Assembly: GCF_000521215.1 (NCBI RefSeq)
Contig: NZ_KI928927.1
Coordinates: 383,710-447,709 of the forward strand
Source: Labrenzia sp. DG1229
GTDB taxonomy: Bacteria > Pseudomonadota > Alphaproteobacteria > Rhizobiales > Stappiaceae
DNA length: 64,000 nucleotides
Direction of reading: 5' to 3'
The notes below the pieces were generated by a model, which saw nothing but the letters and a program-made list of their open reading frames with translations, was not told the DNA's origin and ran no database searches. Position 1 is the stretch's first letter. Every line of letters starts with the position of its first letter. Made by a program: the position numbers and the translations under genes. Of the stretch, positions 8,349 to 16,585 are shown one piece after another.

Positions 8349-9254
8349 TCATTGCTGTGGAAGATCTTCAATGACGTCCGGCTCGAATCCGAAGAACTCC
8401 TGGTTTGGATCGGTCGACTCCGTTCGTTGGCTCCACTCGACGATTTCCGGTTCCAGATCCTCAAGACCAGGCAGGGGTGCATTCGGATCGGCATCCCATC
8501 GTGAGTCAGGGGTCGCAAATTGCCACTGGTCCTGCCACTTTCCGAGTTTCCGCTGTTCGGCCAGAAGTGCGAAGTCCTGAAATCCCTCAGGGGCGCCGGG
8601 CGCCGGATCCGCCCAACCATAGCGCACAAGACGGGTGCTCAAGTCGATCTTGCCACGTTTGCAGGTCGCCAATATTTCTTGCGGTCCGGTTTCTGCAATC
8701 TTTTCGCATGTGATCTTGAATTGGCGGATCAGGCCGCGCAAAAAGGTTCTGGCGCGCGTGCCGCAGGGCCAGACGCCGCCTTGCTGGGCGACGCAGGTTT
8801 CATCTATCCTCATCGGCTCGATATGCGCGAGCGTAACGACCAGTTTCTTCGATTTTATTCGGCCACCGTCCAGAACCTGCACCCGAATGAGTTCAAGTGG
8901 TCCGTCCGGAACCGGTTCGACCGGCGGATTGGCGAGCTCCTGAAACCGTTTGGAAGGTTCTATGCGCTTCAGGCCACCGCTGACCTGAGGTGCGGAAACC
9001 CCGTCGGGTGAGACATTGCGTATGTCCACCGGGAGCGGTGCTGCTGTCGCGACAGGATCATCCGAAGACAACTTTCCCGCGGCCGGAATTTCGAGCTCGG
9101 AAATTTCGTCTGTCGTTTCCGCAAGACCAGGTCTTAGCGCATCGGCAATTAGTGCTTCCGGAGTTTCGGGCGGTTCTGCCAGCAGCAACCAGGCAACCAC
9201 ACCGCCGGAGACGGTGAGCAAGAGAGCAGGCACCAGGAAAGGCCGAAGCTTCAT
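8349..9254 (-). CDS. SNase-like (thermonuclease-family) exported or membrane-anchored protein
   Basis: The 301-residue protein opens with a hydrophobic signal or anchor (residues about 4-25), then a low-complexity acidic/proline stretch to about residue 110. A staphylococcal-nuclease-like OB-fold follows (residues about 115-230, with LAHIEPMRIDETC and LSTRLVRYGWADP). Such proteins are periplasmic or surface nucleases or nuclease-like domains. The arginine and glutamate pattern of true thermonuclease is not clearly present, so catalytic activity is uncertain. The C-terminal 60 residues are acidic and unlike the family. It is monocistronic in appearance. Confidence 0.65.
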   Translation of the reverse strand: MKLRPFLVPALLLTVSGGVVAWLLLAEPPETPEALIADALRPGLAETTDEISELEIPAAGKLSSDDPVATAAPLPVDIRNVSPDGVSAPQVSGGLKRIEPSKRFQELANPPVEPVPDGPLELIRVQVLDGGRIKSKKLVVTLAHIEPMRIDETCVAQQGGVWPCGTRARTFLRGLIRQFKITCEKIAETGPQEILATCKRGKIDLSTRLVRYGWADPAPGAPEGFQDFALLAEQRKLGKWQDQWQFATPDSRWDADPNAPLPGLEDLEPEIVEWSQRTESTDPNQEFFGFEPDVIEDLPQQ

Positions 9255-9480
9255 CGCGAGTCACTTGTTTCCTTTTAGGGTTCAATCATACGACCAGGAA
9301 AAACGAATTCCGAGAATTTTAAGCGACGCCATACTGCATTTTCCCTGTGAATTTGTCATTCCTCAAGAAAGTCCGGCGGTCCGGCTTGTTTGGCGGCAGC
9401 CCTGTGAGTAGTGTCCGCGCGGATCGAGGCCGGTCCCGCAAAGATCGGCAAAACAGGAACAGTCGCGGTATTAGGCAGTC

Positions 9481-9825
9481 ATGACACTGATTTTCAAGAT
9501 CGTCCCGAGAACGATGTGGCAGGACGCCGTCGACGCGGGTGTCTTCAAGGGTGCACCGATCGATCTGGCCGACGGATTCATTCATTTTTCGACAGCGCAG
9601 CAGGCCCGGGAAACAGCGGCAAAGCACTTCAGCGGCCAGACGGATCTGCTGCTGGCTGCATTTGACGCCGAAACACTCGGAGAAGCCCTGAAATGGGAGC
9701 CCTCACGGGGTGGGGCGCTGTTTCCGCACTTGTATGATGATTTGCGGCCGGGAGATGCAATCTGGGTTCGCGAGCTGCCGTTGTCCGACGAGGAAACGCA
9801 CGTCTTTCCGGAGCTTGATGAATGA
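9481..9825 (+). CDS. DUF952 domain-containing protein
   Basis: A 114-residue protein matching the DUF952 family pattern: TLIFKIVPRTMWQDA at the N-terminus, then DGFIHFSTAQQARETAAKHF near residue 35 and LFPHLYDDL near residue 78. The HFS and PHLY motifs are family hallmarks; function is unknown, although the fold resembles ADP-ribosyltransferase-like or glutathione-transferase-associated proteins in annotation. Its TGA overlaps the ATG of pyrD by 4 bp (ATGA), so the two are translationally coupled, a pairing seen in many alphaproteobacteria. Confidence 0.88.
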   Translation: MTLIFKIVPRTMWQDAVDAGVFKGAPIDLADGFIHFSTAQQARETAAKHFSGQTDLLLAAFDAETLGEALKWEPSRGGALFPHLYDDLRPGDAIWVRELPLSDEETHVFPELDE

Positions 9826-10916
9826 GGTCCGGCTGGATTGAAAATGTTGCACTGAAGGGACTTCATTGTCTTGATGCGGAAAATGCGCACCGTCTGACAG
9901 TACTTGCCCTGAAAGCAGGGTTGATTTCGGGTGGCGACATGTCAACCGACCCGCGTCTTGCCTCGAGTTTCTGGGATCTGGATTTTCCCAATCCGCTCGG
10001 CATGGCAGCCGGGTTCGACAAAAACGCCGAAGTGCCCGATGCACTCCTGAAACTGGGATTTGGCTTTACGGAAGTCGGCTCCGTGACGCCCAGACCCCAA
10101 CCTGGCAATCCGCGGCCGCGCGTGTTTCGGCTGCCGGTTGATGAAGGCGTCATCAACCGCTATGGCTTCAACAATGATGGCCACACGGCAATGCGCAAAC
10201 GTCTCTTGTCGAGAAAGCGGAACGAGGGGATAGTCGGCATCAACGTCGGTGCGAACAAGGACGCATCTGATCGAATTGCCGACTATGTCGCCGGAATAAC
10301 CGAGTTCGCCGACATGGCTTCCTATTTCACTGTCAACATTTCGTCGCCGAACACGCCGGGTCTGAGGGATCTGCAGGCGCGTTCGGCTCTGGCCGATCTG
10401 CTGCAGGCTGTCGTTTCGGCGCGCGATCTGTGTGCAGACAAGGCGGGACGCCGGGTGCCGTTGCTGCTCAAGATTGCGCCCGACGTCGTTGATGAAGATC
10501 TGAAGGACATTGTCGAAGAGGTGCTGGAAAAGTCCTTCGACGGATTGATTGTCTCCAACACGACCGTCGGCAGAGACGAACTGGCTGGAACCGGACCTCA
10601 TCAGGAAACAGGAGGGCTGTCCGGCAGACCGCTCTTCAGGAAATCGACGGCCGTTCTCGCACGCGCCCGCAAGCTGGCGGGTCCGGACCTTCCCATTGTC
10701 GGCGTTGGTGGCATCGATAGTGCCGAAACCGCCTGGACAAAAATCACTGCCGGCGCTGATCTGCTGCAGCTCTATTCGTCGCTTGTCTTCAAGGGACCGG
10801 CTTTGATCGGCGAGATCCTGTCGGGACTTGCGGACAATCTCGACCACTATGGCTATGGGTCCTTGCGGGAAGCACGTGACCTGAATGTGGATGCCTGGGC
10901 ATCAGAACAGATCTAG
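9822..10916 (+). CDS. pyrD: Dihydroorotate dehydrogenase (quinone), class 2
   Basis: This 364-residue enzyme oxidises dihydroorotate to orotate, passing electrons to the membrane quinone pool, in pyrimidine synthesis. The long N-terminal helix region (residues 1-45) marks the membrane-associated class 2 type. FMN/substrate motifs include PNPLGMAAGFDKNAEV (about 50-66), GSVTPRPQPGNPRPR (about 86-100), NRYGFNND (about 110), NISSPNTPGL (about 170, including the catalytic Ser region) and VGVGGI near 290. It overlaps the preceding DUF952 gene by ATGA. Its TAG stop shares three bases with the stop of the convergent MATE gene. Confidence 0.96.
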   Translation: MRSGWIENVALKGLHCLDAENAHRLTVLALKAGLISGGDMSTDPRLASSFWDLDFPNPLGMAAGFDKNAEVPDALLKLGFGFTEVGSVTPRPQPGNPRPRVFRLPVDEGVINRYGFNNDGHTAMRKRLLSRKRNEGIVGINVGANKDASDRIADYVAGITEFADMASYFTVNISSPNTPGLRDLQARSALADLLQAVVSARDLCADKAGRRVPLLLKIAPDVVDEDLKDIVEEVLEKSFDGLIVSNTTVGRDELAGTGPHQETGGLSGRPLFRKSTAVLARARKLAGPDLPIVGVGGIDSAETAWTKITAGADLLQLYSSLVFKGPALIGEILSGLADNLDHYGYGSLREARDLNVDAWASEQI

Positions 10917-12265
10917 ACCTGCGCAAAGGCCTTGTCGGCGCGCCGCCCGCATGCGGCCAGAAGCGTCACGCCGCGCAATCCCAGGAAAATCGACAGCGCG
11001 AGCCAGAGACCATGATTTCCCAACAGTGGAAACAGGACATGGTAAGCGGCGATGTAGACTGCGAGGGACAGCAGCATCATGTTCCGCATTGTGCCTGACC
11101 AGGTTGCACCGATGTAAATTCCGTCCATCTGAAAGGCCAGAACACCGAGCAACGGTGCCAGGATGGCCCAGATGAGATAGGCATTCCCAAGCGCCCGAAC
11201 CTCGTCGGAAGTCGTCATGAAATCGATCAGGGCCGACCCGAAAATCACGAAGACGGCAGACAGCAAACCTGCCATTGCGAAGCTCCACAATGCAGTCAGT
11301 TTGAGTGTCCGGTCGAAGGCAGGGCGGAACTTTGCTCCGACGGCCCGGCCTGCCAGTTGCTCTGCAGCGGTTGCAAGTCCGTCGAGGAAGTATCCGGAAA
11401 CCAGTATGAATTTTTCGAGGACAGCGTTGGCAGCCAGCACCGTATCGCCCTGGTCTGCCGAGCGGGCCATGAAGAACGCATAGGCATAAAGAAGCGCAAA
11501 GGACCGGATCAGGATGTCCCGATTGAGGGCCATCATGCGCAACAAAAGCCGCCTGTTGAAAATGATCGCGGGTTTCGGCCAGGTTCCGCGCCGGACGCTG
11601 GTCAATATCAGGAAAAGGCCGAGCAGTGTTGCCGCTGCCTCGCTCAAGACGGTCGCCGCCGCAACACCTTCGACGCTCCACCCGAGTCCCATGACAAACC
11701 AGATGCTGAGGACAATGTTCAACCCGTTCAGGACAAGCTGCAGCAGCAGCCCGGTGCCCGCCCGGCCAAGGCCGATGAACCATCCAAGTATGGCGAAGTT
11801 CGCAAGAAGGAAAGGCGAGCTGAGCACGCGTATGTCGAAGTAGCGGGCCGTGACGGATCGAACATCGGCACTGCCACCGAGAAACCATTGGCCGGTTTCC
11901 CGGATTGGTGACTGGAGCGCGATTACCAGAACACCGCCGGCAAGCGCAATGACGAGCGCTCTCAAAAGGGTTGCCTTGATCTCCTCTTCGTTGCGTGCTC
12001 CGGCGGCCTGAGCCGTCAGTCCTGTCGTTCCCGCGCGCAGAAAGCTGAATGTGGTGAACACCAGGTCGAATATGATCCCGCCAAGTGCGATCCCGCCAAG
12101 CAGCACGGCATCGCCGAGCCGTCCAATGACAGCCATGTCGACCACGCCCAGAAGCGGTGTCGACAAATAGCCGAGTGTCATCGGAATGGCGATTGCCAGC
12201 ACGGAACGGTGTGTCACTGCGAAGGAAAGGCGGGACGGATCATCCGTGCCATTGGAATGGGGCAT
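10913..12265 (-). CDS. MATE-family efflux transporter (DinF-like)
   Basis: A 450-residue inner-membrane protein with twelve expected membrane segments. MATE proteins exchange Na+ or H+ for cationic drugs or metabolites. Family segments include SVLAIAIPMTLGYLSTPLLG with VVDMAVIGRLGD at the N-terminus and LNIVLSIWFVMGLG near residue 185; the DinF branch is the best fit. A longer frame starts at 12403 but would overlap the upstream HxlR gene; the ATG at 12265 gives the family N-terminus and a 52-bp gap. Lying directly downstream of the HxlR gene on the same strand, it may be co-transcribed with it. Confidence 0.88.
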   Translation of the reverse strand: MPHSNGTDDPSRLSFAVTHRSVLAIAIPMTLGYLSTPLLGVVDMAVIGRLGDAVLLGGIALGGIIFDLVFTTFSFLRAGTTGLTAQAAGARNEEEIKATLLRALVIALAGGVLVIALQSPIRETGQWFLGGSADVRSVTARYFDIRVLSSPFLLANFAILGWFIGLGRAGTGLLLQLVLNGLNIVLSIWFVMGLGWSVEGVAAATVLSEAAATLLGLFLILTSVRRGTWPKPAIIFNRRLLLRMMALNRDILIRSFALLYAYAFFMARSADQGDTVLAANAVLEKFILVSGYFLDGLATAAEQLAGRAVGAKFRPAFDRTLKLTALWSFAMAGLLSAVFVIFGSALIDFMTTSDEVRALGNAYLIWAILAPLLGVLAFQMDGIYIGATWSGTMRNMMLLSLAVYIAAYHVLFPLLGNHGLWLALSIFLGLRGVTLLAACGRRADKAFAQV

Positions 12266-12317
12266 GAGGGGCTCTGATCTGAATAAGGGTCCTTCATGTC
12301 CAGCGACAACGCATTCG

Positions 12318-12659
12318 TCAATCGCTTTTCGGATTTTTGCCCGTTTCCGGGTAACTGGTTCCCCAATCATAAAGCGCTTCGAGAACCGGTCCGAACCTTG
12401 CACCCATTTCCGTCAGCACGTATTCGGCGCGCGGAGGATGACTGGAATAAAGTTGACGCTCCAGAATGCCGGTGTTTTCCAGATGCTTGAGGCGGTTGGA
12501 AAGTGTGTTCGGCGACAATCCCAATTCCTGCTGGAGGTCCTGGAACCTTCGCTTTTTTCCTTCCAGAAAGAATTCCCGGAGGATCAGAAAAGACCATTGG
12601 TCTGTCAGAATATCTGTCGCCCGGCGGATCGGGCAGTGAGCGCGGGAAATATCTTTCAT
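12318..12659 (-). CDS. HxlR-family transcriptional regulator
   Basis: A complete 113-residue HxlR/DUF24 protein: MKDISRAHCPIRRATDILTD at the N-terminus, then a winged helix (QWSFLILREFFLEGKKRRFQ, LQQELGLSPNTLSNRLKHLE, NTGILERQLYSSHPPRAEY) and YVLTEMGARFGPVLEALYDW. Cys9 matches the conserved N-terminal cysteine used as a redox switch in YodB-type members. It is divergent from a membrane-protein/HDAC-like gene pair, and a 39-bp palindrome lies between. The MATE transporter downstream on the same strand is a possible co-transcribed target. Confidence 0.92.
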   Translation of the reverse strand: MKDISRAHCPIRRATDILTDQWSFLILREFFLEGKKRRFQDLQQELGLSPNTLSNRLKHLENTGILERQLYSSHPPRAEYVLTEMGARFGPVLEALYDWGTSYPETGKNPKSD

Positions 12660-12687
12660 GAACTGAAATGTAGGTGGCCCATTGCAA

Positions 12688-12726
12688 TTTGTGAAGTAAC
12701 TACGAAATTAGTAGTCACTTCACAAA
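12688..12726. promoter_or_regulatory. 39-bp nested palindrome, probable HxlR operator
   Basis: Outer arms TTTGTGAAGT and ACTTCACAAA are perfect 10-bp complements and enclose ACTAC-N7-GTAGT at exact symmetry. The site lies between the start codons of the HxlR gene (12659) and the divergent membrane-protein gene (12748). The ACTAC-N7-GTAGT core also occurs at 206-222 in front of the other HxlR gene. Confidence 0.7.
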
Positions 12727-12747
12727 TGGAAGTAAGGAGAAAAGTTC

Positions 12748-13485
12748 ATGTTTTCGACGTTCCTGGAATTTTATGTCCGCGCGTTCGCCACGCTACTGCC
12801 GATCCTCGCCGTCGTTGTGGTTGCAATAGCTGCACAAAGGGCAAAATTGTCCTTGCGCAAAACCGCGGGTGCGCTGTCGGTGCTCGGGCTTGTTTTCGGT
12901 CTTTGGTACGCCTTGGCGGCAAGAGTGGGTGAGATTGGGCTTCTGATGCCGCCCCAGACGCCGACTGGCATACCCTATGTCCTGTTTTTCCTGTTTGGCG
13001 GGGCAGGTTTGCTGGTGTTGTTGGGCAACGTGACGCACGTCGGGCGTCGAATTGTCGAAAGCGCAGATCAGCGTGAGATGATTGCCTTTCAGGTGCCGAG
13101 GGTAATGGGGTTTGTGTTTCTTGTCGGTTGGGCCTTCGGCGAAATTCCCTGGCAATTTGCGCTGCCCGCGGGGGTCGGCGACATCTGGGCCGGAATTGCA
13201 GGATGGCAGGCTTTCAAGGCACTTGAGCAGGGCAGGGCGAATGCAAACGCGCTCGTTTGGCGAGCCAACATTATCGGTCTTGCCGATTTCGCAATTGCAG
13301 TCCTGACCGGCGTTCTGACCTCGGAAGGTTTCCTGCACGTCATGGCACTGGAAGAACCGAACATCATCAACAACTTCCCGCTTGTTCTGTTTCCAGCCTT
13401 CTTTGTTCCGATCTTTCTCGCTGCGCACGTCTTTTCGACCCTGCAGCTCCGTCGCGCGGTTCGCCAAAGCACGGTGAATGCATGA
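12748..13485 (+). CDS. Polytopic membrane protein of unknown function
   Basis: I do not recognise this 245-residue protein. It has about seven hydrophobic segments (near residues 10-30, 42-58, 75-95, 118-135, 142-155, 170-190 and 205-230) and few charged residues in them, so it is an integral inner-membrane protein. Recognisable short stretches include GIPYVLFFLFGGAGLLVLLG and LPAGVGDIWAGIAGW. A ribosome-binding site (AAGGAG) precedes the ATG. It is divergent from an HxlR regulator with a large operator palindrome in its promoter and runs directly into the histone-deacetylase-like gene, so it is probably an HxlR-controlled gene. Confidence 0.8.
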   Translation: MFSTFLEFYVRAFATLLPILAVVVVAIAAQRAKLSLRKTAGALSVLGLVFGLWYALAARVGEIGLLMPPQTPTGIPYVLFFLFGGAGLLVLLGNVTHVGRRIVESADQREMIAFQVPRVMGFVFLVGWAFGEIPWQFALPAGVGDIWAGIAGWQAFKALEQGRANANALVWRANIIGLADFAIAVLTGVLTSEGFLHVMALEEPNIINNFPLVLFPAFFVPIFLAAHVFSTLQLRRAVRQSTVNA

Positions 13486-13565
13486 CAAACCAGCCGCCGG
13501 TGCACGAGCTGCCGGCGGCATTTGCCGGACTGGCAGGAAATGAGAGAAGCACTATAGTGCACCTG

Positions 13566-14483
13566 ATGCCTTTGCCGATCGTTCACCACCCGGCCTATTG
13601 CGCCGACCTACCCGCAAATCACCGGTTTCCCATGGACAAGTTTCGAGCGGTCGCCGATTTGATCCGTGCGGAAAGCCTGCTTGACGGGCGATCTTTTTTC
13701 CGCCCGCGGCCTGCACCATTTGAATGGATCGCCCTTGCGCATGATCCGGCATATGTCGATCAGGTCTTCAACGGCAAGGTTCCGGCGAAGATCGCCCGGG
13801 AAATCGGATTTCCGCTGCGTGCCGACATTGCGCTGCGCGCCCGGTGTGCCACAGGTGGCACTGTTTTGACCGGTTATCTTGCTCTTGAGCATGGCATCGC
13901 CTGTAACACGGCTGGCGGCAGCCACCACGCGCGCCGTCTCCATGGCGCAGGCTTCTGTGTATTCAACGATGTAGCCGTGGCAATTAGGGTCATGCAGGCG
14001 GACAACGCCATCCGAAAGGTGCTCGTACTTGATCTGGACGTCCACCAGGGCGACGGCACTGCGGACATCTTTCGAGGAGACCCTGACGTCTTCACTTTCT
14101 CAATGCATTCTCAGAAGAATTATCCAGTCCGCAAGGTCCCCTCGCATCTTGATATCGGATTGCCGGACGAAACCGGCGACGAGGGTTACATGAAGTCGCT
14201 GCGTGCTGTTTTACCGGACCTTCTTGAACGTGAACGTTGGGACATTGTTTTCTACAATGCCGGTGTCGACCCTTATGAGCACGACCGTCTCGGGCGGCTG
14301 AAACTGTCGCGGGACGGGCTACGACAGAGGGACCGTTATGTGATCGAAAAGGCAAGATCCCAAGGACTGCCGATCGCCGGTGTGCTGGGCGGGGGGTACT
14401 CGACTGATATTGATGAGCTTGCGGACCGCCACGTCACGCTGCACAGGACTGCGAGGGTTGTGGCAGCAAAGAGCCAGGGGTGA
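13566..14483 (+). CDS. Histone deacetylase-family (acetylpolyamine/acetoin-type) hydrolase
   Basis: A zinc amidohydrolase of the arginase/deacetylase superfamily, closest in appearance to class IV (HDAC11-like) bacterial members. From the ATG at 13566 it is 305 residues: MPLPIVHHPAYCADLP, then the His pair in AGGSHHARRLHGAGFCVFND (His120, His121), metal ligands in VLDLDVHQGDGTAD (Asp156, Asp158, His160), YNAGVDPYEHDRLG near 228 and GVLGGGYSTD near the C-terminus. It should remove acetyl groups from lysine, polyamine or related amides. An in-frame ATG at 13482 overlaps the upstream stop (ATGA) and would add 28 residues unlike the family; either start is possible. Confidence 0.85.
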   Translation: MPLPIVHHPAYCADLPANHRFPMDKFRAVADLIRAESLLDGRSFFRPRPAPFEWIALAHDPAYVDQVFNGKVPAKIAREIGFPLRADIALRARCATGGTVLTGYLALEHGIACNTAGGSHHARRLHGAGFCVFNDVAVAIRVMQADNAIRKVLVLDLDVHQGDGTADIFRGDPDVFTFSMHSQKNYPVRKVPSHLDIGLPDETGDEGYMKSLRAVLPDLLERERWDIVFYNAGVDPYEHDRLGRLKLSRDGLRQRDRYVIEKARSQGLPIAGVLGGGYSTDIDELADRHVTLHRTARVVAAKSQG

Positions 14484-14497
14484 CCCGGCTCCGGATA

Positions 14498-14773
14498 TCA
14501 GCGTGAACGGCCCATAGCGAGGAGCCGCGTGATCATCCAGATGGGAACCACCACGATCGCCCCGACCACCAGATAACTGCCAAGTCTGCCGATTGCGTGA
14601 AAACCCATGTTCCAAAGTCGCTCGAAGAAATTGACAGTCATACTGACCAGATCGAGAGGATCCAGGTTGAGTGCGGAAAGAATGATTCCAACGACAAAGG
14701 AAAGAAACACGAGCCGCAGGAGAACCTGGGCGGGAGACCCACCTAGAAATCTGCTCAGGCCGCTGTCGGACAT
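14498..14773 (-). CDS. DUF6460-type small membrane protein
   Basis: A 91-residue protein with two membrane segments (about residues 20-38 and 65-85). The N-terminus SRFLGGSPAQVLLRLVFLSF followed by SALNLDPLDL matches a small alphaproteobacterial membrane family I know as DUF6460. Function is unknown. It converges on the deacetylase-like gene with a 14-bp gap. Confidence 0.75.
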   Translation of the reverse strand: MSDSGLSRFLGGSPAQVLLRLVFLSFVVGIILSALNLDPLDLVSMTVNFFERLWNMGFHAIGRLGSYLVVGAIVVVPIWMITRLLAMGRSR

Positions 14774-15307
14774 GTGTTCCTCCGGAATGTGAAATCGGTA
14801 GATAGCTATCCCGGTTAGTTAAGATCAATTGACCACAATTACAACTTGGTTCCGGCTGCATCTTGGAAAGTGTCCACGAAACAGAACCCTGCGATTTGTT
14901 ACAATATCCCGCATGACGTGTCGTGAATAGTTAAATCCTTGAGGTCTCAAGCCAAAGACACATTAGTCGCGCTCGCGTAAGAAAGAAATCGGGTAGCTGA
15001 GACTTTTCGTTTGCGGAATGCCCACTTCTGCCTTCGATTAGGTTACCTCTGCTTGCAGCGAAAGATAATCCCGAACCGGTTCACTCCGGTACGGACTATA
15101 AAAAGGCATGTTGCAGGATCGGTCCGGGACGGGATGGTACACCTCTCGCAGTTTGAGGGCTTCTATTCCGGGAAAACGTCAGTCAGGGAGTACTGGGCGT
15201 TTCAAGGACCTTTGAATTATCTCTGGCACGGCGGTGGTACAGCCCGTAACCGCCACCGTGCCGAAATTCTCCGGCTGAAATGTGCATCGACAGGATCAGA
15301 ACAAACC
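14774..15307. other. 534-bp intergenic region without a supported gene
   Basis: No frame here has a convincing start, ribosome-binding site or recognisable product. It contains the upstream region of the DUF6460 gene, a perfect GAACCGGTTC palindrome near 15073 and a strong hairpin at 15225-15262 near the end of the AraC-type gene. A 110-codon open frame at 15011 reads as noise. Confidence 0.6.
15225..15262. other. GC-rich hairpin downstream of the AraC-type gene
   Basis: Arms GGCACGGCGGTGGT and ACCGCCACCGTGCC pair over 14 positions with one mismatch and one G-U type pair around a 10-base loop. It lies 45 bp beyond the minus-strand stop of the AraC-type gene. No T-tract follows on either strand, so a standard intrinsic terminator is not supported. 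Confidence 0.5.
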
Positions 15308-16441
15308 CTAGTCGGCACGCATACGCGTCTTTCGCTCAGATAGTTCTTTTGAACGACTCACGGGATGGGGCATCTTGGTGAGGCGGACAATGCCGGCCCT
15401 TTTTCGCGGACCGCCGCCAGCTTCGGTGTTTTTTGCTGATCCTTCCCGGAATTTGCGCGGCGACATGCCAAACCAGGACTTGACCGCTCTGGAAAACGTG
15501 CTGAGTTCAGAAAATCCGATGAGGTATGCGATTTCCTTCATCGGCAGATCGGTGCCGCGCAGATATCGCTCGGCAGCCGAGCGGCGGATTTCCTCGCTCA
15601 ACTTGCGGAAGCTTGTGCCTTCCTTTTCCAGAAGTCTTTGCACCGCTCTTTGCGACATGCCGAGTTTGGCCGAAATGTGGGGCAGGGTGCACGCGCCATG
15701 GGCAAGGTTGGATGCCACCTCGTTTGCAATTCTCGTCAGGGGCGATTCAAGCTGCCCGAAACGGTCCAGTTCCTCCATCGCGGCTTTGAGTATGATCTCG
15801 TAAAGGTGCGTATCGCTGCGTTGCAGCGGTCGTGACAGCAGTGACCGAGGTATGAAAATCCGGTTGTGTGACGCTCCGAATTTCAAGCGCCCCTGATACT
15901 TCTTCTGAAAGGCCGAAGTGTTTTGCGGTGCCGTGGTCGCCAGTTCGATCAGGATTGGCGGAACCTGCATGTCCAGGGCCCGTTCCAGTTGCTGGGTTGC
16001 CCATCCGGTTCTGGCAAACATGTTTTGTCGCCATTCACCGCGGCCCTCCAGAATGGGCCACTCGACGTACCCGCCAGTCTCGCCTTCTTCGAAAGTCAAC
16101 CGGTAAGCGTTCGTGCGGATCGGGATGAACTTTATCCAGGCAACACACGCATCCCGCAGGGTTGGTGCACACGAGAACAGATAGTCGAAGATGGAAAAAC
16201 AACCGATTTCAACATTGTTGAACAGATCGAACATGACGCCATCGTCGCCAAGCGCCTTGGCAACATATTCAAAAACGCCGTGCCAGGCGGTAATGGGAAC
16301 AGTACCTTGAGGATCTTCGATGCACGCAAGATCAAAGTTATACAGCTCGGCAATATGCGGCCAGTTCAAATCGGTGTTTGAACTGAAATCCCGCAATACC
16401 CGGAACACGTCCGCGCGTGCCCATTCGCCTTCAAGCGGCAT
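15308..16441 (-). CDS. AraC-family transcriptional regulator with N-terminal arabinose-binding-like domain
   Basis: The 377-residue protein has an N-terminal effector-binding domain of the type shared with OruR/ArgR-like AraC proteins (residues about 1-200). A C-terminal AraC DNA-binding domain follows with two helix-turn-helices: LPHISAKLGMSQRAVQRLLE, and MKEIAYLIGFSELSTFSRAV then KSWFGMSPRKFRE. The ATG at 16441 has a GGAGA site; an upstream ATG at 16498 lacks one. It lies downstream of the fadJ-type gene on the same strand, with an 87-bp gap, so it may be co-expressed with or regulate fatty-acid degradation; the ligand is unknown. Confidence 0.88.
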   Translation of the reverse strand: MPLEGEWARADVFRVLRDFSSNTDLNWPHIAELYNFDLACIEDPQGTVPITAWHGVFEYVAKALGDDGVMFDLFNNVEIGCFSIFDYLFSCAPTLRDACVAWIKFIPIRTNAYRLTFEEGETGGYVEWPILEGRGEWRQNMFARTGWATQQLERALDMQVPPILIELATTAPQNTSAFQKKYQGRLKFGASHNRIFIPRSLLSRPLQRSDTHLYEIILKAAMEELDRFGQLESPLTRIANEVASNLAHGACTLPHISAKLGMSQRAVQRLLEKEGTSFRKLSEEIRRSAAERYLRGTDLPMKEIAYLIGFSELSTFSRAVKSWFGMSPRKFREGSAKNTEAGGGPRKRAGIVRLTKMPHPVSRSKELSERKTRMRAD

Positions 16442-16585
16442 TCTTTTCTCCGGCCAACCCGTGCACAGTTGTATCGCAAACTCTGCATGACATGACAACG
16501 CGGATCAAGACACGATGGTCAATAACATTACCATTTCAGACTAAGGGATGAACCATCTCCGTGCCGGAGATGGTTCGAGAATCAA

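Noticed and set aside
9942-10847. 301-codon open frame antisense to pyrD
   Set aside because: pyrD carries all family motifs on the plus strand; the antisense frame has biased, motif-free composition.
10902-11888. 328-codon minus-strand frame inside the MATE gene
   Set aside because: Same strand, other frame; rich in Arg, His and Cys, with no membrane pattern, whereas the MATE frame is clear.
15011-15343. 110-codon frame in the large gap before the AraC-type gene
   Set aside because: It overlaps the AraC-type 3' end and the hairpin region; the sequence reads as noise.
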